Of a DNA stretch of 64,000 nucleotides, positions 23,917-35,918 are shown in pieces. This stretch comes from Ananas comosus (Eukaryota > Streptophyta > Magnoliopsida > Poales > Bromeliaceae): contig NC_033625.1 in the NCBI RefSeq assembly GCF_001540865.1, positions 8,035,677-8,099,676 of the forward strand. Direction: 5' to 3'. Position numbers and translations under genes: made by a program. The number at the start of each line of letters is the position of its first letter. The stretch's first letter is position 1. The notes below the pieces were generated by a model. That model was not told the origin of the DNA. It ran no database searches and saw only the letters and a program-made list of their open reading frames with translations.

Positions 23917-23925
23917 TTTATATAA
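23917..23925 (-). promoter_or_regulatory. Putative TATA box of the nested LTR
   Basis: TTATATAAA on the minus strand, with the GTACCGGTAC array just upstream of it (24000-24320) and a purine/pyrimidine-rich leader downstream. Confidence 0.5.
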
Positions 23926-23999
23926 GCCATCATAATTGCATTTAAGTCCTCCAACTCTTGCTATTTATAACTATTCAATTTCAACCCTTTGCAGAGCTG

Positions 24000-24320
24000 A
24001 GTACCGGTACTGGAATTGGAGTACCGGTACGCGAGCTCTCCAGTACCAGTACCCGTTTCCTGGTACCTCAACCTGAACGTTGGCAATTTGGGTTTAATAT
24101 AGGGTTTCGGTATGCGACCCCCAGTACCCATACCCGACCTCCAGTACCGATACCCGCTACGTAGTACCGATACAATCCAAAGCAGAACCCAAACCCGAGA
24201 GTTGGCTATTTGGGTAATCAACTGAGTACTAGTACTCAACCATTAGTACCGGTACACAGCCTATCCAGTACCGGTAACCCGAGAGCTGGTAGTTTTGCAC
24301 TCATATTGGGTACCGGTACC
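24000..24320. promoter_or_regulatory. GTACCGGTAC array in the nested LTR
   Basis: At least four exact copies plus several one- or two-mismatch forms (GTACCAGTAC, GTACCGATAC, GTACCGGTAA) in about 320 bp, directly upstream of the putative minus-strand TATA. Confidence 0.65.
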
Positions 24321-26304
24321 CCATTCCTGGTTTCGGTACTCAATAGAATTTCTGCCGTTCCAGCAGACTTAACACTTCAGAGCCCGTTTCCGCGCCCGGT
24401 TTGCGCCGAAAATACTTAAATACTCTCGAAACTCACTTCTAACCATCCGAATGCCTTCAAGGCAACTCGGGGACTTCACTTATCACCTTCATACCACACC
24501 TTGATCAATTTGATCAATGTTAGCATTACGATTCGGGGATTCGGTATATTAGAAATCGACTCATAAGTTCGGTCAAGCTTGTACCTGCCTCACACCCGAC
24601 CCCGACACTAACTTGGTGGTCTATCGATGCACAGGCAATCTATCCACTAAATCAGCCACCAGCCTCCAGAGGAGCAATTGAGAAATGCGATCCACTCAAG
24701 TGTAGTATTTTTATTAAGTACATTAGGGTTCCTGCATGCTATGGTCATATGCGAATGATCACCCAGATCATATCAAATACTGTCAAGGTGCCATTGGCGT
24801 AATCATGAATATGTCACTGTTTAAAACCGCTATGCTTACCCAAGGCAATAATAAATCATATGTCGTTCACAATTTGTCACCACCCAAATCGTGAGCATAT
24901 ATCCAAACTAACAGGTTACGCATATATCAATAATGTCATCTCTACTAAAGAAAAATAATAGGAAAGTGGAGGAATAAATATATTGTTAGATGTGATCTGA
25001 ACCAACTCTCAAGTAAGAATTATGAAGCATATATATATAAGTATGCTGTCATAGTAACAGTTAATTCAACTTCAATAGTGAGGTATCCAAATTGCTACCA
25101 TGTCAATAGGTTAACATACATACTAAATTCTGCATACTAGACATGGTAAGAAATTCGCTATTTTTAGCTAATCCATCTGTAAATATTGTCCAATGCAAAC
25201 AAGAAATGTAGCTCAAAATCCCCTTCCTCACTGTCTCAGAAAATCGGTAAGAAAACCAACATAAATCCTGCTCGTAAAACAATCAAGCATTAGCTAAAAA
25301 CGCATCCAATCCAAAGCTCCCAAACAAAAACCAAATCTTCAAACCATTAGACCAAATAATAGTTACCTACCTCAAGTCCAGATAGAGAAACGGATCCACA
25401 ATCTGCCTCCTCCTCAGCCATACACTAGTCCAACCTCCTCTACAGCATCATAGCAGAGGAGACTCTTCTCCCAACTCTCCTAGCTATAGCAGAGGATGAA
25501 GAAAATAAGAAGGAGAAGAAATGGAGTAAAGGAGGTTTCTTGATGGCGAAGGAGTGAGAAAAGAATGGATGTAATACATAGGCATATATACCGACGAAGA
25601 ATTTCAGAAATGCATCAGAAAATAAGAAGTAACACACCCTAGCCCAAAAGCGAACTTTCGAGCACCAAGAACTAGATTTTCAAGCATCCACAAGCATCGA
25701 AGATGCATCCACTCTCTTATTCAAGCGCCCGAATAGAAGCCCAAAGTTGTTGTTAGTCTGTCCACAAATTTTCGGGCACCCGGATAGAAGGTTGAATCTA
25801 TCATAGCTGCACTCGATCACATGCAGATGCTCGAAACCCCATACCTAAAACTCCTGTGACACTGTGCATGTGTCAGCACAAAGTTAGATCATTACTAATC
25901 TACCCGGGTTGCTACAGTAATTTCAGGCGTCTGGAGCTGGGATTCGAATCAACGACAAAGCATGTACATCACTTTTGGGCGCCCTAAAGTCCTTTTGGGC
26001 ATATGAAACTCATTGAAACTTCAGTTTCATTAGGATTTTCAATTTCGAACCTATTTCGCATCGATTTTGCATCAAAATGGCTCCAACTCGGTCCGCCACG
26101 CTATAAACGTGCAGACCAAGCACTGCAAGTGTGATCTTGCCCACCAACCAATGTCTAGTACACTTTATTGACCTCACTCAATCCATCTAAATGTTAGGTC
26201 TATTGTTGGGCCTTTTGCCGCTAGGTTTATATTGTGAACCGCAGCTCCACTCAACTTTTGGGCTCACCCAACTCAATTTATTAGTCGCTTAAGCCTATTA
26301 TCAC

Positions 26305-27499
26305 TGTGATGCCCTACTTTCCAAGGAGTCATCTATCCTAGGACTATTCTAGCCCTAACACGCTTAACTCTCTTAATCTCTTGGACCTAGCCACTACTCA
26401 AAATGCTATAGTTGGGTTAAGTACTTTAGCCCTATTATATCTTATATATATAGGACTACCTGGAATCTCACATTCCCCCTCTCCCCTTCCCCCCTTTAAG
26501 CCCTGACGTTCTCCTTAGGCTCAAACTCACAAATACCAGAAGATGTGAGACTCTTCTTGCTAGTTTTAACCGATCTTGTGGGGGAGCCGCACTCCACCCA
26601 CAACAATCAATAGCATGAGAGCCTTGCTCTTTCCGTTGTATGCTTAGTTAAGATTCATCTCACACTTCCGGCTAGTAATTGGCTCTAATACCAATTGTGA
26701 TGCTCCACTTTCCTAAAGAAAAATTCAAGTTTCCTCCTATGTGTAGAACCGGCTCCAATCGGAACGCAACATTTCCTCCTATGTGTAGAAACGAAAAATT
26801 CAAGTTTCCTACACGCTCAAGATCGCACAAGCACCGAAGAAGACAAGAACGGAGAAATAGACAGCTCATAATAATAATCTCAAACAACTCCACATATAAA
26901 ATTAAACAGCTTTACTAAGAGTATCTAAAACACCATACAATGAAAGTCGAAAAATATCAAATAAATCTTCAATCAAAACACCTTACAATGAATATTCATA
27001 AGAGAGGAGAAGAAGTAGATTAGAGGTCGCCTGCCTCAAACCTAGCAAAAACTCAACTACCTTTGGAACCTCTTTCACGCTTCTCTTGCACTTAGAGAAA
27101 ACACCAAAAAGAATTTTGAAGCTTAAGAGAAGAAGCTCTATTTTTCCTCATAACTTATTTTCTTTTGACCCCTAACTAAAACTCATATGGTCCAACTTGG
27201 CTCACTTAGACCAAAATAAGCCACAAATCAATTTGACTCAAAAGGAACAAAAAAGAGGCCCATTTAAATAATAGACCATTGGGCTCCTATAAATACACTT
27301 ATTAAATTAGTAAACAAAAGGAAACAAAAAAAAAAAGTTTAGCACTAGTTTCTAACATTTTCGTAGGTCACCCATCGTAGGACTACTCTAACCCTAGCAC
27401 GCTTAGCTCCTCTAGCCATCGCTCAAAATATTATAGTCGGATTAAAAATTTTAACCCTATTATATATATCTTATATATAGGACTATCTGAGCTCTCACA
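26305..27499 (-). mobile_element. Cassandra TRIM, full structure with one interrupted LTR
   Basis: LTR 26305-26472 (168 bp), internal domain 26473-26695, second LTR 26696-27499, which is interrupted by about 640 bp (26718-27359). A reverse primer binding site (ggctctaataccaa, 26681-26694) adjoins the second LTR, so the element reads on the minus strand. On that strand each LTR contains a 5S rRNA-like run (AGTTAAGCGTGTTAGGGC, TAGTCCTAGGATAGATGAC), the hallmark of Cassandra, which uses the 5S internal promoter. Flanks ATCAC (26300-26304) and ATCAT (27500-27504) are a likely target duplication with one mismatch. It has no coding capacity and must be mobilised in trans. Confidence 0.85.
26718..27359. 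other. Unknown insertion inside the Cassandra LTR
   Basis: About 640 bp separates 'tgtgatgctccactttcctaaa' from 'gtaggtcacccatcgtaggac', which are adjacent in the first LTR. The left edge has a short duplication of 'ttcctcctatgtgtagaa' (about 26732 and 26773), and there is an A-rich run near the right edge (about 27326-27338). No clear terminal repeats or coding were recognised. An A-rich tail could hint at retroposition, but this is weak. Confidence 0.45.
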
Positions 27500-27504
27500 A
27501 TCAT

Positions 27505-28408
27505 AAAGTAGGAAGTTGGATATATTTTAGCCAATAATTAATAGCCAATGCCATGGTCCGCAAATTTCATTGCGAGCTCTTGGGTGCATTCGCTGCTATT
27601 CATTTGAAACATCATATCTCAACTGCGTATCTTCAATCGGGTAATGCTCATCATCATGCACAAGGAGCAGTTCGTGCATGCATTGAGCAGAAAATGCTCC
27701 ATAATTATAGAAGCCACTAGTTTTGATCTCCCAAATAGTTGGAAATCCTTCTTCCCCTTCAACTTCTTATCGGAATTATTTCGATCATTTTCATCCAAAC
27801 AATTTCTTAAAAAAGCTTCATTTTTAGAGAAGAATTTAAAAAGTGATTCCAGTAGAGAAGGGATGTTGATAGAGCGAAACAATTAATTTCTCAGCAGCAA
27901 CAACTTCATTTGGGAAAGAAGAAGTTAAAATATAATAATTTGAATGGAAAGGAATGCTGATAGAAGAAAGGACTATTATATATCTAATGAAGGCCCGTTT
28001 GGCCTAGCAGTTGAAGAAATGGTTTTCGTATAATTAATTTTGATTTGAAAAATCAATTTTCGTTAAAATTTATAGAGCTTTCAGCTGAATTTAGATAGAA
28101 AATGATTTTTCTGAAATAATATTGTAAATTTGTTAATCAAAAAAATTTTCTTTCTTACAAATAATGATTTTTACGACAAAATTTCATCTTAAAATAATTT
28201 AAATTTTCAATTTCAATTTAAAATTAGAACAAAATAAAAAATTTAATATTTTGACTTAAAATATAATATTAAAATATAAAATTTAAAAATTAAAATATAA
28301 TTTTAATTTTAAAGTCTACATTAAAGATTAATGATTTAAAATTTACGTCTAAAAATTAAATTTAAAAATTTGAAATTTGAAATTTAAAAGTGATAGAAAG
28401 TGATTCAA
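27505..28408. other. Intergenic AT-rich region with a MITE-like edge
   Basis: No gene recognised. 'ggcccgtttggcctagcag' at about 27990 resembles Harbinger/hAT MITE ends, but no matching right end was found. About 27660-27900 resembles 30490-30725 in the same orientation (blocks 'tatttcga...attttc(a/g)tccaa(a/c)caattt'), so LTR F appears to lie between two old diverged repeats. Confidence 0.4.
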
Positions 28409-29927
28409 TGTGACGCCCCGAATTACAACGTTTTTCCGGGCACACCAACAGACCCGCCGTATACATAGAAATTTTTTCGTGTAAACGAAGCGATAGCTGT
28501 ACCTGTAAACAAGTTTGAGCTACAACCAAGAGTATAGAGCTACCATAACTAAAACATAAATAAAATATAAAGGTTTCACTGTACATACAACATCGACAAC
28601 CACACCTCGCTGCAGCGAGTGCACAAAACAAAAAGTATGTGTATGAATACAACTCACTATATATCTCTGACGGGTACTCCGCTAGCACGGCAACCAAGGC
28701 TGGTAGGGATCTAACTCACGACTCCCTTACCTCTGTCAAAATCAGCAACAGCAGCAGCCACAGATGAAGGCTCTACAAAAAGGTGTCAACAACTAGGTGT
28801 GAGAACTATTGCAAAATAGAATAATCCTCAGTGGGTACCGTCACCGACCTCAACGGCCTACCCACTAAGTCTACAGTAATGATATGAATATGATAGTAAG
28901 GAAAGCTGGAAAGAACTCTACAACTACATGCCTCTAAACTATTGCTACCAAAACAACTGTCTGTAGACATAAACATGCATCACTAGCTACCACTGACCAA
29001 ATCTCACATAGGCTGCCCAAACGGACCCACCCTACCTGTAACCAAGTTACACCGTACACCACCCACAGGGATGGCCGGTCTAAAAAAATGGTCCAAACAG
29101 GATGGCTGCAATATCAACGCAAGTCAAAGCCTCACTCCGAAGCGGCACTCATGGGTGTGACCCAACCGAGTATGCAAGCGTGTCTTTGCCGAGCTCAATC
29201 AGGCTCTCACAGGCTGTAATCAAGGCAAATGGGTCAAACTGGTCTAACAACCAAAGCTTACGTGCCATTGACACAATCTGATGCAAGATACAAAAATCTT
29301 GATGCGCCATCAACTACGACGGCACCCAACAGTACAGAACAGTCTACACTCTACTGTAAAATGAGTTCGACCTCTCAGCACGTGCGTAATCTCAACCTAC
29401 ACTAGTCTGGGTATCCACCTCGCACTAACAGCGGTGATACAAGAGAACAACAGCTCCTACAGCTATTTCGGTTACTTTTCGAAAAATGACAGTGTAGGTT
29501 TAGCGAGCTTTCTCCTAAGTTAATTCCACGTTCAGCATATAAATTTGTCTAAATTACTAGATCATGCTCCAAAAGTCAGATTTTATAAAATATGCATTTT
29601 CTGAATTTGAGCAACTAACATGATGAACAAGGCCAAAAACATATGTTGACGCTTCTATAACTTAGAAGGAAATCCAACAATTTCGTAAATATTAACCCAT
29701 CTCGAGCACTCGTCCAACGTCGGCTAGAAGTTGATAAGAGAACTACGCACACTCGCTCGACCTCCGATGACTCAACCAGGACAACCCACGCGTTCGAACG
29801 ATCCTCCTAGGAAGTGAAGAATCCAAACGAGCTCGATTCTCGACCTTCCAAACGAACGAAGTAAACAAGCTAGAAAGAGAGAGAGGAAGAAGAGAAACAT
29901 ACTGTTTCTCCAAGCTTCTCAGGCTGC

Positions 29928-29934
29928 TATATAA
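29928..29934 (-). promoter_or_regulatory. Putative TATA box of LTR F
   Basis: TTATATA on the minus strand, within 'cttatatagcagcc', about 480 bp inside the LTR start and just downstream of the palindrome array. Confidence 0.5.
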
Positions 29935-30007
29935 GCTGGGGTAGGTGGCGATACAATTCACAACCAAAAAGACCAAAATATCCCTTACCAACTCCAATCT
30001 GCCTCTG

Positions 30008-30225
30008 AGGTACCGGTACTCAACTTGAATACCGGTACTCGGCCCTCTCTCCGCAATCTCACGCGCTGGGTACCGGTACCAGCCCAATGCAGTACCGGTA
30101 CTCAAGTTCGATACTGGTACTCAATAACATGTACCGGTACTCGACATCAGACATGCACAAATTTGAGAGCATCCAATTCTACAATCTCACTGGGGGTATC
30201 GGTACTTCTCACCAGGTACCGTTAC
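30008..30225. promoter_or_regulatory. GTACCGGTAC array in LTR F
   Basis: Four exact or near-exact copies with extended flanks ('gaggtaccggtactcaac', 'gggtaccggtaccagc', 'cagtaccggtactcaag', 'atgtaccggtactcgac') plus variants, spaced roughly 30-45 bp, upstream of the LTR F TATA. Confidence 0.7.
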
Positions 30226-30413
30226 TCAACACTGAAATTCTGCACTTTGCATATTTCAGTGTCAGAACTCCACTCTCGCATCGCGCTGAGTCCGTTTTGC
30301 GTCCATTTCAAGCCAAAACGACTCCGACTTGTCTCGACACCCACCAGACGTGTCGACAAGCCACAGATGTTGAAGCCTCTCTGACCGCTAAATACCAGGA
30401 ACACTACATTCAA

Positions 30414-30912
30414 ATTAAGAAAAAAAAATTTGATAGATGGAAAAAAAAAAAAAAAAAAAAAAAAAAAACTTTCATATAATGTAGCATGAGTGGATTTCAG
30501 CACTTTCTTCTCGTTGTAGACCAACTAGCTCCCTAAAACTTTTCTTTCATTTGGTCAGGGCTTCTTTATAACTATTTCGACTATTTTCGTCCAACCAATT
30601 TCTCCGCAACAACTGGTAATCTGATGCAGAAGTTTTAGAAATGATTCCAATGGACTAGGGAAAATCGTGTTGATGGAAGAATAAGAGTTCTCAACATCAA
30701 CTTCATTTGAGTAAGAAGTTAAAGTAGTGATCGATTCAACATTGTACCATGTAATTAGGTCGTCTGGTTGCCTAAAAAAAGTTAACATTTCTATTATTCA
30801 CTCATAAAATATATTGAGACCGCTCAACTATGGATATTTTAATCGCTCCCTACCTTTAGCTTTTCTTAATTTTTATGAGTACTCTCTTAACTTTTATATT
30901 TTCCGTCTAACA
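30414..30912. other. Intergenic, A-run and diverged repeat
   Basis: A run of about 29 A interrupted by little else lies at 30440-30468. 30490-30725 is related to 27660-27900. No gene or terminal repeats recognised. Confidence 0.4.
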
Positions 30913-31544
30913 CGACTACAACAAAATGGTCTATATACGCATTTTAATGTAGGTAACATGTCAAAAAATTGCTGTGGTGGTGTTTGAAGATTGGGGAGGT
31001 GACTTCTACGATGTTTAAGAGAAGTTGTCTATTTATTGTGTTCTGTTTGGTGGTGGGGGTGGTGTCTGTGGGATTTGTATAGTTGTGAGTGATCTATTTT
31101 ATAGATGTGTGATGGGGTGCGCGTGATGAGAGCGTAGAGGAGAGAGTGCTGCTAATTCCAACACTTATTGTGATAGGTTTAGCAACCTTGCTGCTATTAG
31201 ATCGTCGTATCTCGTTGGCTGCGGTGGGGAGGAGTTTACGTATCTATTAAAGTCTTCTCTGTTATAATTGCGAGTTGTGTATGTATCTGAGTGAGTGTTT
31301 TAGAAGATGGAAGATGGGGTAAGTTTTTTTTTTTTGGGTGTCGTGAGTTGTAAGTCGGGTGGTTCCAAATGACTCTGTGGGTGTGTGCTGTTGCCGTGGG
31401 TGAGTAGAGTAACATCTTTATGTTGTTGCATTGCGGCTTTATATTTAGGCATTAGTAAATGTTTTTTTAAGTTTTAGTATAAATGGGACACTTACACAAA
31501 AGTGTCCCAAACATGTGTCCCTATAACCTAATTCTGTTGTAGTG
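30913..31544. mobile_element. Small non-autonomous CACTA-like element
   Basis: The right end is '...ataacctaattctgttgtagtg' ending at 31544, the inverse of the left end of the element at 37338. The left end is a degraded CGACTACAACAAAATGG at about 30913. Flanking ACA and GCA would be a partly decayed 3-bp duplication. The interior is G-rich and non-coding. The family differs from the large CACTA at 6713 because the bases after CACTACA differ. Confidence 0.5.
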
Positions 31545-31565
31545 GCAATTTTAATCTAATAAGTT

Positions 31566-33215
31566 AAATATTTTTCTAATTTATTAATAATTATATCAAG
31601 TTTTTAAGAATTTTTAATTAATTTTAGCATGCAAAATTAAAATAGTTAAACTAATAGTTGATAAAATATCTACTCAATTTAACAAAATTTTTAACTAATT
31701 TTACTATAAAAATTCCAATAAAAAATTATAAACTAGGAAGTTTTAATAAAAAATAAAAGTTAACATTTATTTCAAAATAGTCCGTAAATATTAGGGGGTA
31801 TCTTCAGACGTCTTTATGCAAGCAGTACTATTGCCTAAATTTAATTTATTATATAATCCGTAGATAGGGATGCAAATGGATCCGGATTGGTGGAGCTCCC
31901 ACCTCGATCCATTCTGAATCGATTGATAAGTTGTAACAAAAAAATATAGAAAAATATAATTCACTCCGAATCTGTCCCGATCCGCTAAGTAAATGGAGCG
32001 GAAGGCGAGAGACCCTTTTTTTTCCTTCAATTCGTCCCGATCAATTAAAAATCCACCAAAAATCTACTCCCGTCCCGATCTGCCTCGGATGGGGTGGTAA
32101 ATATGAGCCAAAAATAAAATGAAAAATAACCTGTCCCGAAAAGAAATGGAATGGGAGGTGGAAGAACCCTCCCACCCCTGATCCTCCTCGTTTGCTTCCC
32201 TATATATCCATCTATAAACTCCTATGAAAACCCATATCCTTTTGTCCACGTGGCGATATCTATAAACTCCTATAAAAACCTATATCTTTTTGCTCACGTG
32301 GCGATATTAGCTTAATTTGATCTTTTGTGGGGCCTACCCGTCATCTTAAATTACCATACTTAATTGTTATTTGTGTGGGCATATCAGTCATCCTAATTTA
32401 CATGGCCCATAAGGCCCACTTGGCTTTTTTTTTTCTCATCTTCTTCCAATTTAATTCAACATGGGCCCTCATGGCAATTTTTTTTCTTCATCTTTTTCCC
32501 ATTTAATTCAGCCGGTTCCCATTTAATTGGTTTAAGTAACCGGTTCATCTTTCAACCGGTTACGATTAAACCCATTACATCTTCAACCCTAGCATGTTCG
32601 CTACCTCCTAGATGCCGCTCGCCCCCTAGATGCCTCTCCGACTCCTGATGTATACATCCTCCCTGGACGAAAAATTAGGCTGAATTCACTATCGATCCTT
32701 CTTCCCATTGCGCTGTTTTTGATAACGATGCTTCATTCCTACCGATTGATCCCTCTCCGATCGCAAAAATGGTTCAGATTCATTATGTACGGTCTCTCCG
32801 ACTTGTCGGATATCTATATTTGTTGAATGCGAAGGGTTGTTTTATGTTGAATGTTGTCTCTATAAAATTTTTATTTGCAGCAAAAAATCTCTATTTCTCT
32901 GTTGGTGCTCTTTTCTTCTCTGATTTGATTTTCATCTTTTATTTTTGTTTGAATTTCAATTTGGCTGTTATTATTTTTTAAAAAAAAATATTGAGTAATT
33001 TTACTTTGTCTCAAAAATTACCTCTATCGATAGCATCAAGTTTTCCACCGTTAGATTTAACCCTTTAACTATTTTCACCCGTTAAATTATATTATTAAAC
33101 CAATAACTCATTTAACTCTAGGGGGCCCACATCATCATAACCGTACATTTTTTTCATCTAAGGGCTGAAAACCTAATAGCACCAATAGGTTGGTGCTATT
33201 GATAGTATTCCAGTC

Positions 33216-33282
<67 letters not shown>

Positions 33283-33317
33283 TTGAGCTAGAATACTCTC
33301 AAAAGCACCAAGGGAGT
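31566..33317. repeat. 1.75-kb repeat, first copy (abuts an N)
   Basis: Starts 'aaatatttttctaattt' and ends '...caccaagggagt' directly before the N at 33318. The second copy at 33319-35065 has the same start and end points and differs by scattered substitutions and microsatellite length. Within it are a segment with 'ggatgcaaatggatccgg' and a TA/GA microsatellite (about 33217-33282). Small ORFs conserved in both copies (for example 32769-32981) are AT-rich and match no known protein. Confidence 0.9.
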
Positions 33318-33318
33318 N

Positions 33319-34985
33319 AAATATTTTTCTAATTTATTAATAATTATATCAAGTTTTTAAGAATTTTTAATTAATTTTAGCATGCAAAATTAAAATAGTT
33401 AAACTAATAGTTGATAAAATATCTACTCAATTTAACAAAATTTTTAACTAATTTTACTACAACAATTCCAATAAAAAATTATAAACTAGGAAGTTTTAAT
33501 AAAAAATAAAAGTTAACATTTATTTCAAAATAGTCCGTAAATATTAGGGGGTATCTTCAGACGTCTTTATGCAAGCAATACTATTGCCTAAATTTAATTT
33601 ATTATATAATCCGTAGATAGGGATGCAAATGGATCCGGATTGGTGGAGCTCCCACCTCGATCCATTCTGAATCGGTTGATAAGTTGTAACAAAAAAATAT
33701 AGAAAAATATAATTCACTCCGAATCTATCCCGATCCGCTAAGTAAATGGAGCGGAAGGCGGGAGACCCTTTTCTTCCTTCAATTCGCCCCGATCAATTAA
33801 AAATCCACCAAAAATCCGCTCCCGTCCCGATCTGCCCCGGATGGGATGGTAAATAGGAGCCAAAAATAAAATGAAAAATAACCTGTCCCGAAAAGAAATG
33901 GAGTGGGAGGTAGAAGAACCCTCCCGCCCCTGATCTGCCTCGTTTGCTTCCCTATCCATCTATAAACTCCTATGAAAACCCATATCCTTTTGTCCATGTG
34001 GCAATATCTATAAACTCCTACAAAAACCTATATCTTTTTGCTCACGTGGCGATATTAGCTTAATTTGATCTTTTGTGGGGCCTACCCGTCATTTTAAATT
34101 ACCATACTTGATTGTTATTTGTGTGGGCATATCAGTCATCCTAATTTACATGGCCCATAGGGCCCACTTGGCATTTTTTTTTCTCATCTTCTTCCCATTT
34201 AATTCAACATGGGCCCGCATGGCAATTTTTTTTCTTCATCTTCTTCCCATTTAATTCAGCCGGTTTCCATTTAATTGGTTCAAGTAACCGATTCATCTTT
34301 CAACCGGTTATGATTAAACCCATTACATCTTCAGCCCTAGCATGTTCGCTACCTCCTAGATGCCGCTTGCCCCCTAGATGCCTCTCCGACTCCTGATGTA
34401 TACATCCTCCCTGGACGAAAAATTAGGCTGAATTCACTATCGGTCCTTCTTCCCATTGCACCGTTTTCGATAACGATGCTCCGTTCCTACCGATTGATCC
34501 CTCTCCGATCGCAAAAATGGTTCAGATTCATTATGTATGCTCTCTTCGACTTGTCGGATATCTATATTTGTTGAATCCGAAGGATTGTTTTATGTTGAAT
34601 GTTGTCTCTATAAAATTTTTATTTGCAGCAAAAAATCTCTATTTCTCTGTTGGTGCTCTTTTCTTCTCTGATTTGATTTTCACCTTTTATTTTTGTTTGA
34701 ATTTCAATTTGGCTGTTATTATTTTTTTTAAAAAAATATTGAGTAATTTTACTTTGTCTCAGGAATTAACTCTATCGATAGCATCAAGTGCTTGGTGCTA
34801 TCAAGTTTTCCACCGTTAGATTTAACCCTTTAACTATTTTTACCCGTTAAATTATATTATTAAACTAATAACTCACTTAACTCTAGAGGGCCCACATCAT
34901 CATAACCGTACATTTTTTCATCTAAGGGCTGAAAACCTAATAGCACCAATAGGTTGGTGCTATTGATAGTATTCCAGCCTAGAGG

Positions 34986-35030
<45 letters not shown>

Positions 35031-35065
35031 TTGAGCTAGAATACTCTCAAGAGCACCAAGGGAGT
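33319..35065. repeat. 1.75-kb repeat, second copy
   Basis: Second copy of 31566-33317, beginning on the first base after the N. It includes an extra 'tgcttggtgctatcaag' at about 34790 that restores an inverted repeat in a MITE-like segment. The sequence continues seamlessly beyond 35065 into the complete MITE at 35031-35252. Contig overlap is the likely reason for two copies. Confidence 0.9.
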
Positions 35066-35252
35066 GGTGCTTTTGAGTTTTTAGCTATTGGATGGAGAGA
35101 TGTAGGGTTGAGATGATGGGGTAGGTGGTGGTAAGTGGTGGTAGGTGGAATAGTGTTTGGTCCAAAGGTTATTAGTAATCAGGGAGTAGATCCAAGGGCG
35201 AGAAACTCAAAAGCACCAAGGGGTTGGTGCTTTTGAGAGTATTCTAGCTCAA
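35031..35252. mobile_element. MITE with long inverted repeats in a TA/GA microsatellite
   Basis: 222 bp. The left end TTGAGCTAGAATACTCTCAA is inverted at the right (TTGAGAGTATTCTAGCTCAA, ending at 35252). Each arm contains its own small hairpin (AGCACCAA...TTGGTGCT). It sits between a (TA)n(GA)n tract and another TA tract, which suits a TA target. It is non-coding. Confidence 0.7.
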
Positions 35253-35379
35253 TTTTATATATATATATATACTTCAATACACTATATAAATCTTGATCAT
35301 TTATTTTTCTTAATAGATGGTTTAAATTTAATATGACTCTAGAGATGGCCTACTATTGAAGCGTAGGTACCATTCATCA

Positions 35380-35897
35380 TGTACTTATGGTCTTTGTAAA
35401 ATATTTTGGTCTACAAAACCAATTTTATCCAACTAAGAATACTATGACCTTTTCAAATGCCTACAACAATAGTTGGATTTCAAATTACAACCAAATTGTA
35501 AATTTAAATTCAAAACAACATTTAAAACTTAATTATAGATCAAATTCAATTTTTTTAAATATAAAACACAAATTTAAAATAAAACTTTCAGTTCCAATTC
35601 AAAATTTCAATTTAAATCAAAAATTAAAATTTGGTTTTAAGATTACAAGTTCAATTTATATTCAAATTAAAAGTTTAATATAAATTTCAAAATTAAAATT
35701 TTGCATTACAATACCAACTTCAAAAATTAAATTTAAATTCAATATTTTTTTGAGCTGGATACTTAACAAATTGGGTATTATCTAATTTGGTAAGTTATCA
35801 AAGAGAATAAGATATTTGATATTTATAGGATGCTGACAAATTTGGTATATACTACTAATTTTCTTTCTAATATTGTCATACTAACTAATTCAAATTG
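35380..35897. other. AT-rich intergenic, nothing recognised
   Basis: Low-complexity A/T sequence with 'aatttaaattcaa' runs. The single 98-aa frame (35387-35683) is asparagine/isoleucine/phenylalanine/lysine-rich from composition and is not supported as a gene. Confidence 0.4.
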
Positions 35898-35918
35898 GTA
35901 ACCTGCTCAGCAGGTTAC
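35898..35918. repeat. Perfect short palindrome
   Basis: GTAACCTGCT-C-AGCAGGTTAC, 10-bp arms around one base. A related but imperfect hairpin near 36304-36333 (ttattcaccacttaagtggagtgggtaac) may mark the other end of a small MITE. The pairing is uncertain. Confidence 0.5.

Larger units (their letters stand above)
22258..24594 (-). mobile_element. Reverse solo LTR of the LTR A family nested in LTR E
   Basis: Begins TGTCACGCC at 22258 and ends near CCTCACA at 24594 (about 2.3 kb). The minus-strand reading follows LTR A: GTACCGGTAC array, TATA, CT-rich leader, GC block, 'tagacctagtggga' block (about 22702), and terminal GTGACA. No internal region is attached. Possible target duplication CGACC at 22252-22256 and 24597-24601 is offset by a base or two from the TG/CA ends, so the exact boundary is uncertain. 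Confidence 0.65.
21584..26170 (-). mobile_element. Reverse gypsy-type LTR (LTR E), split by another LTR
   Basis: LTR E fills 21584-22257 and about 24595-26170. The two parts are contiguous when compared with the reverse LTR at 39827-40900: 'cccactaagtctactagaggcaaagatagtaaat' type sequence before the break, and 'atggtcatatgcgaatgatc...agatcat' type sequence after it. A 'tagacccactgtatgcacagg' block lies near the left end. Instead of GTACCGGTAC it carries a different repeated phrase around 25680-26000 ('cgggcacccggatagaag' variants). The right boundary is approximate and no duplication was confirmed. Confidence 0.6.
28409..30408 (-). mobile_element. Solo LTR (LTR F), 2.0 kb, with target duplication
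   Basis: On the plus strand it begins TGTGACGCCCCGAATT at 28409 and ends CTACA at 30408, flanked by the perfect duplication TTCAA (28404-28408 and 30409-30413). The minus-strand order is U3 with GTACCGGTAC array, TATA at about 29928, leader, and terminal GGCGTCACA. The left end closely matches the reversed right end of LTR G (about 48920-49155). There is no internal domain. Longest frames inside are short and cross the palindrome array. Confidence 0.88.

Noticed and set aside
32769..34819. Conserved small membrane-like protein in both 1.75-kb copies
   Set aside because: The copies are probably the same locus assembled twice, so the conservation is not evidence of selection.
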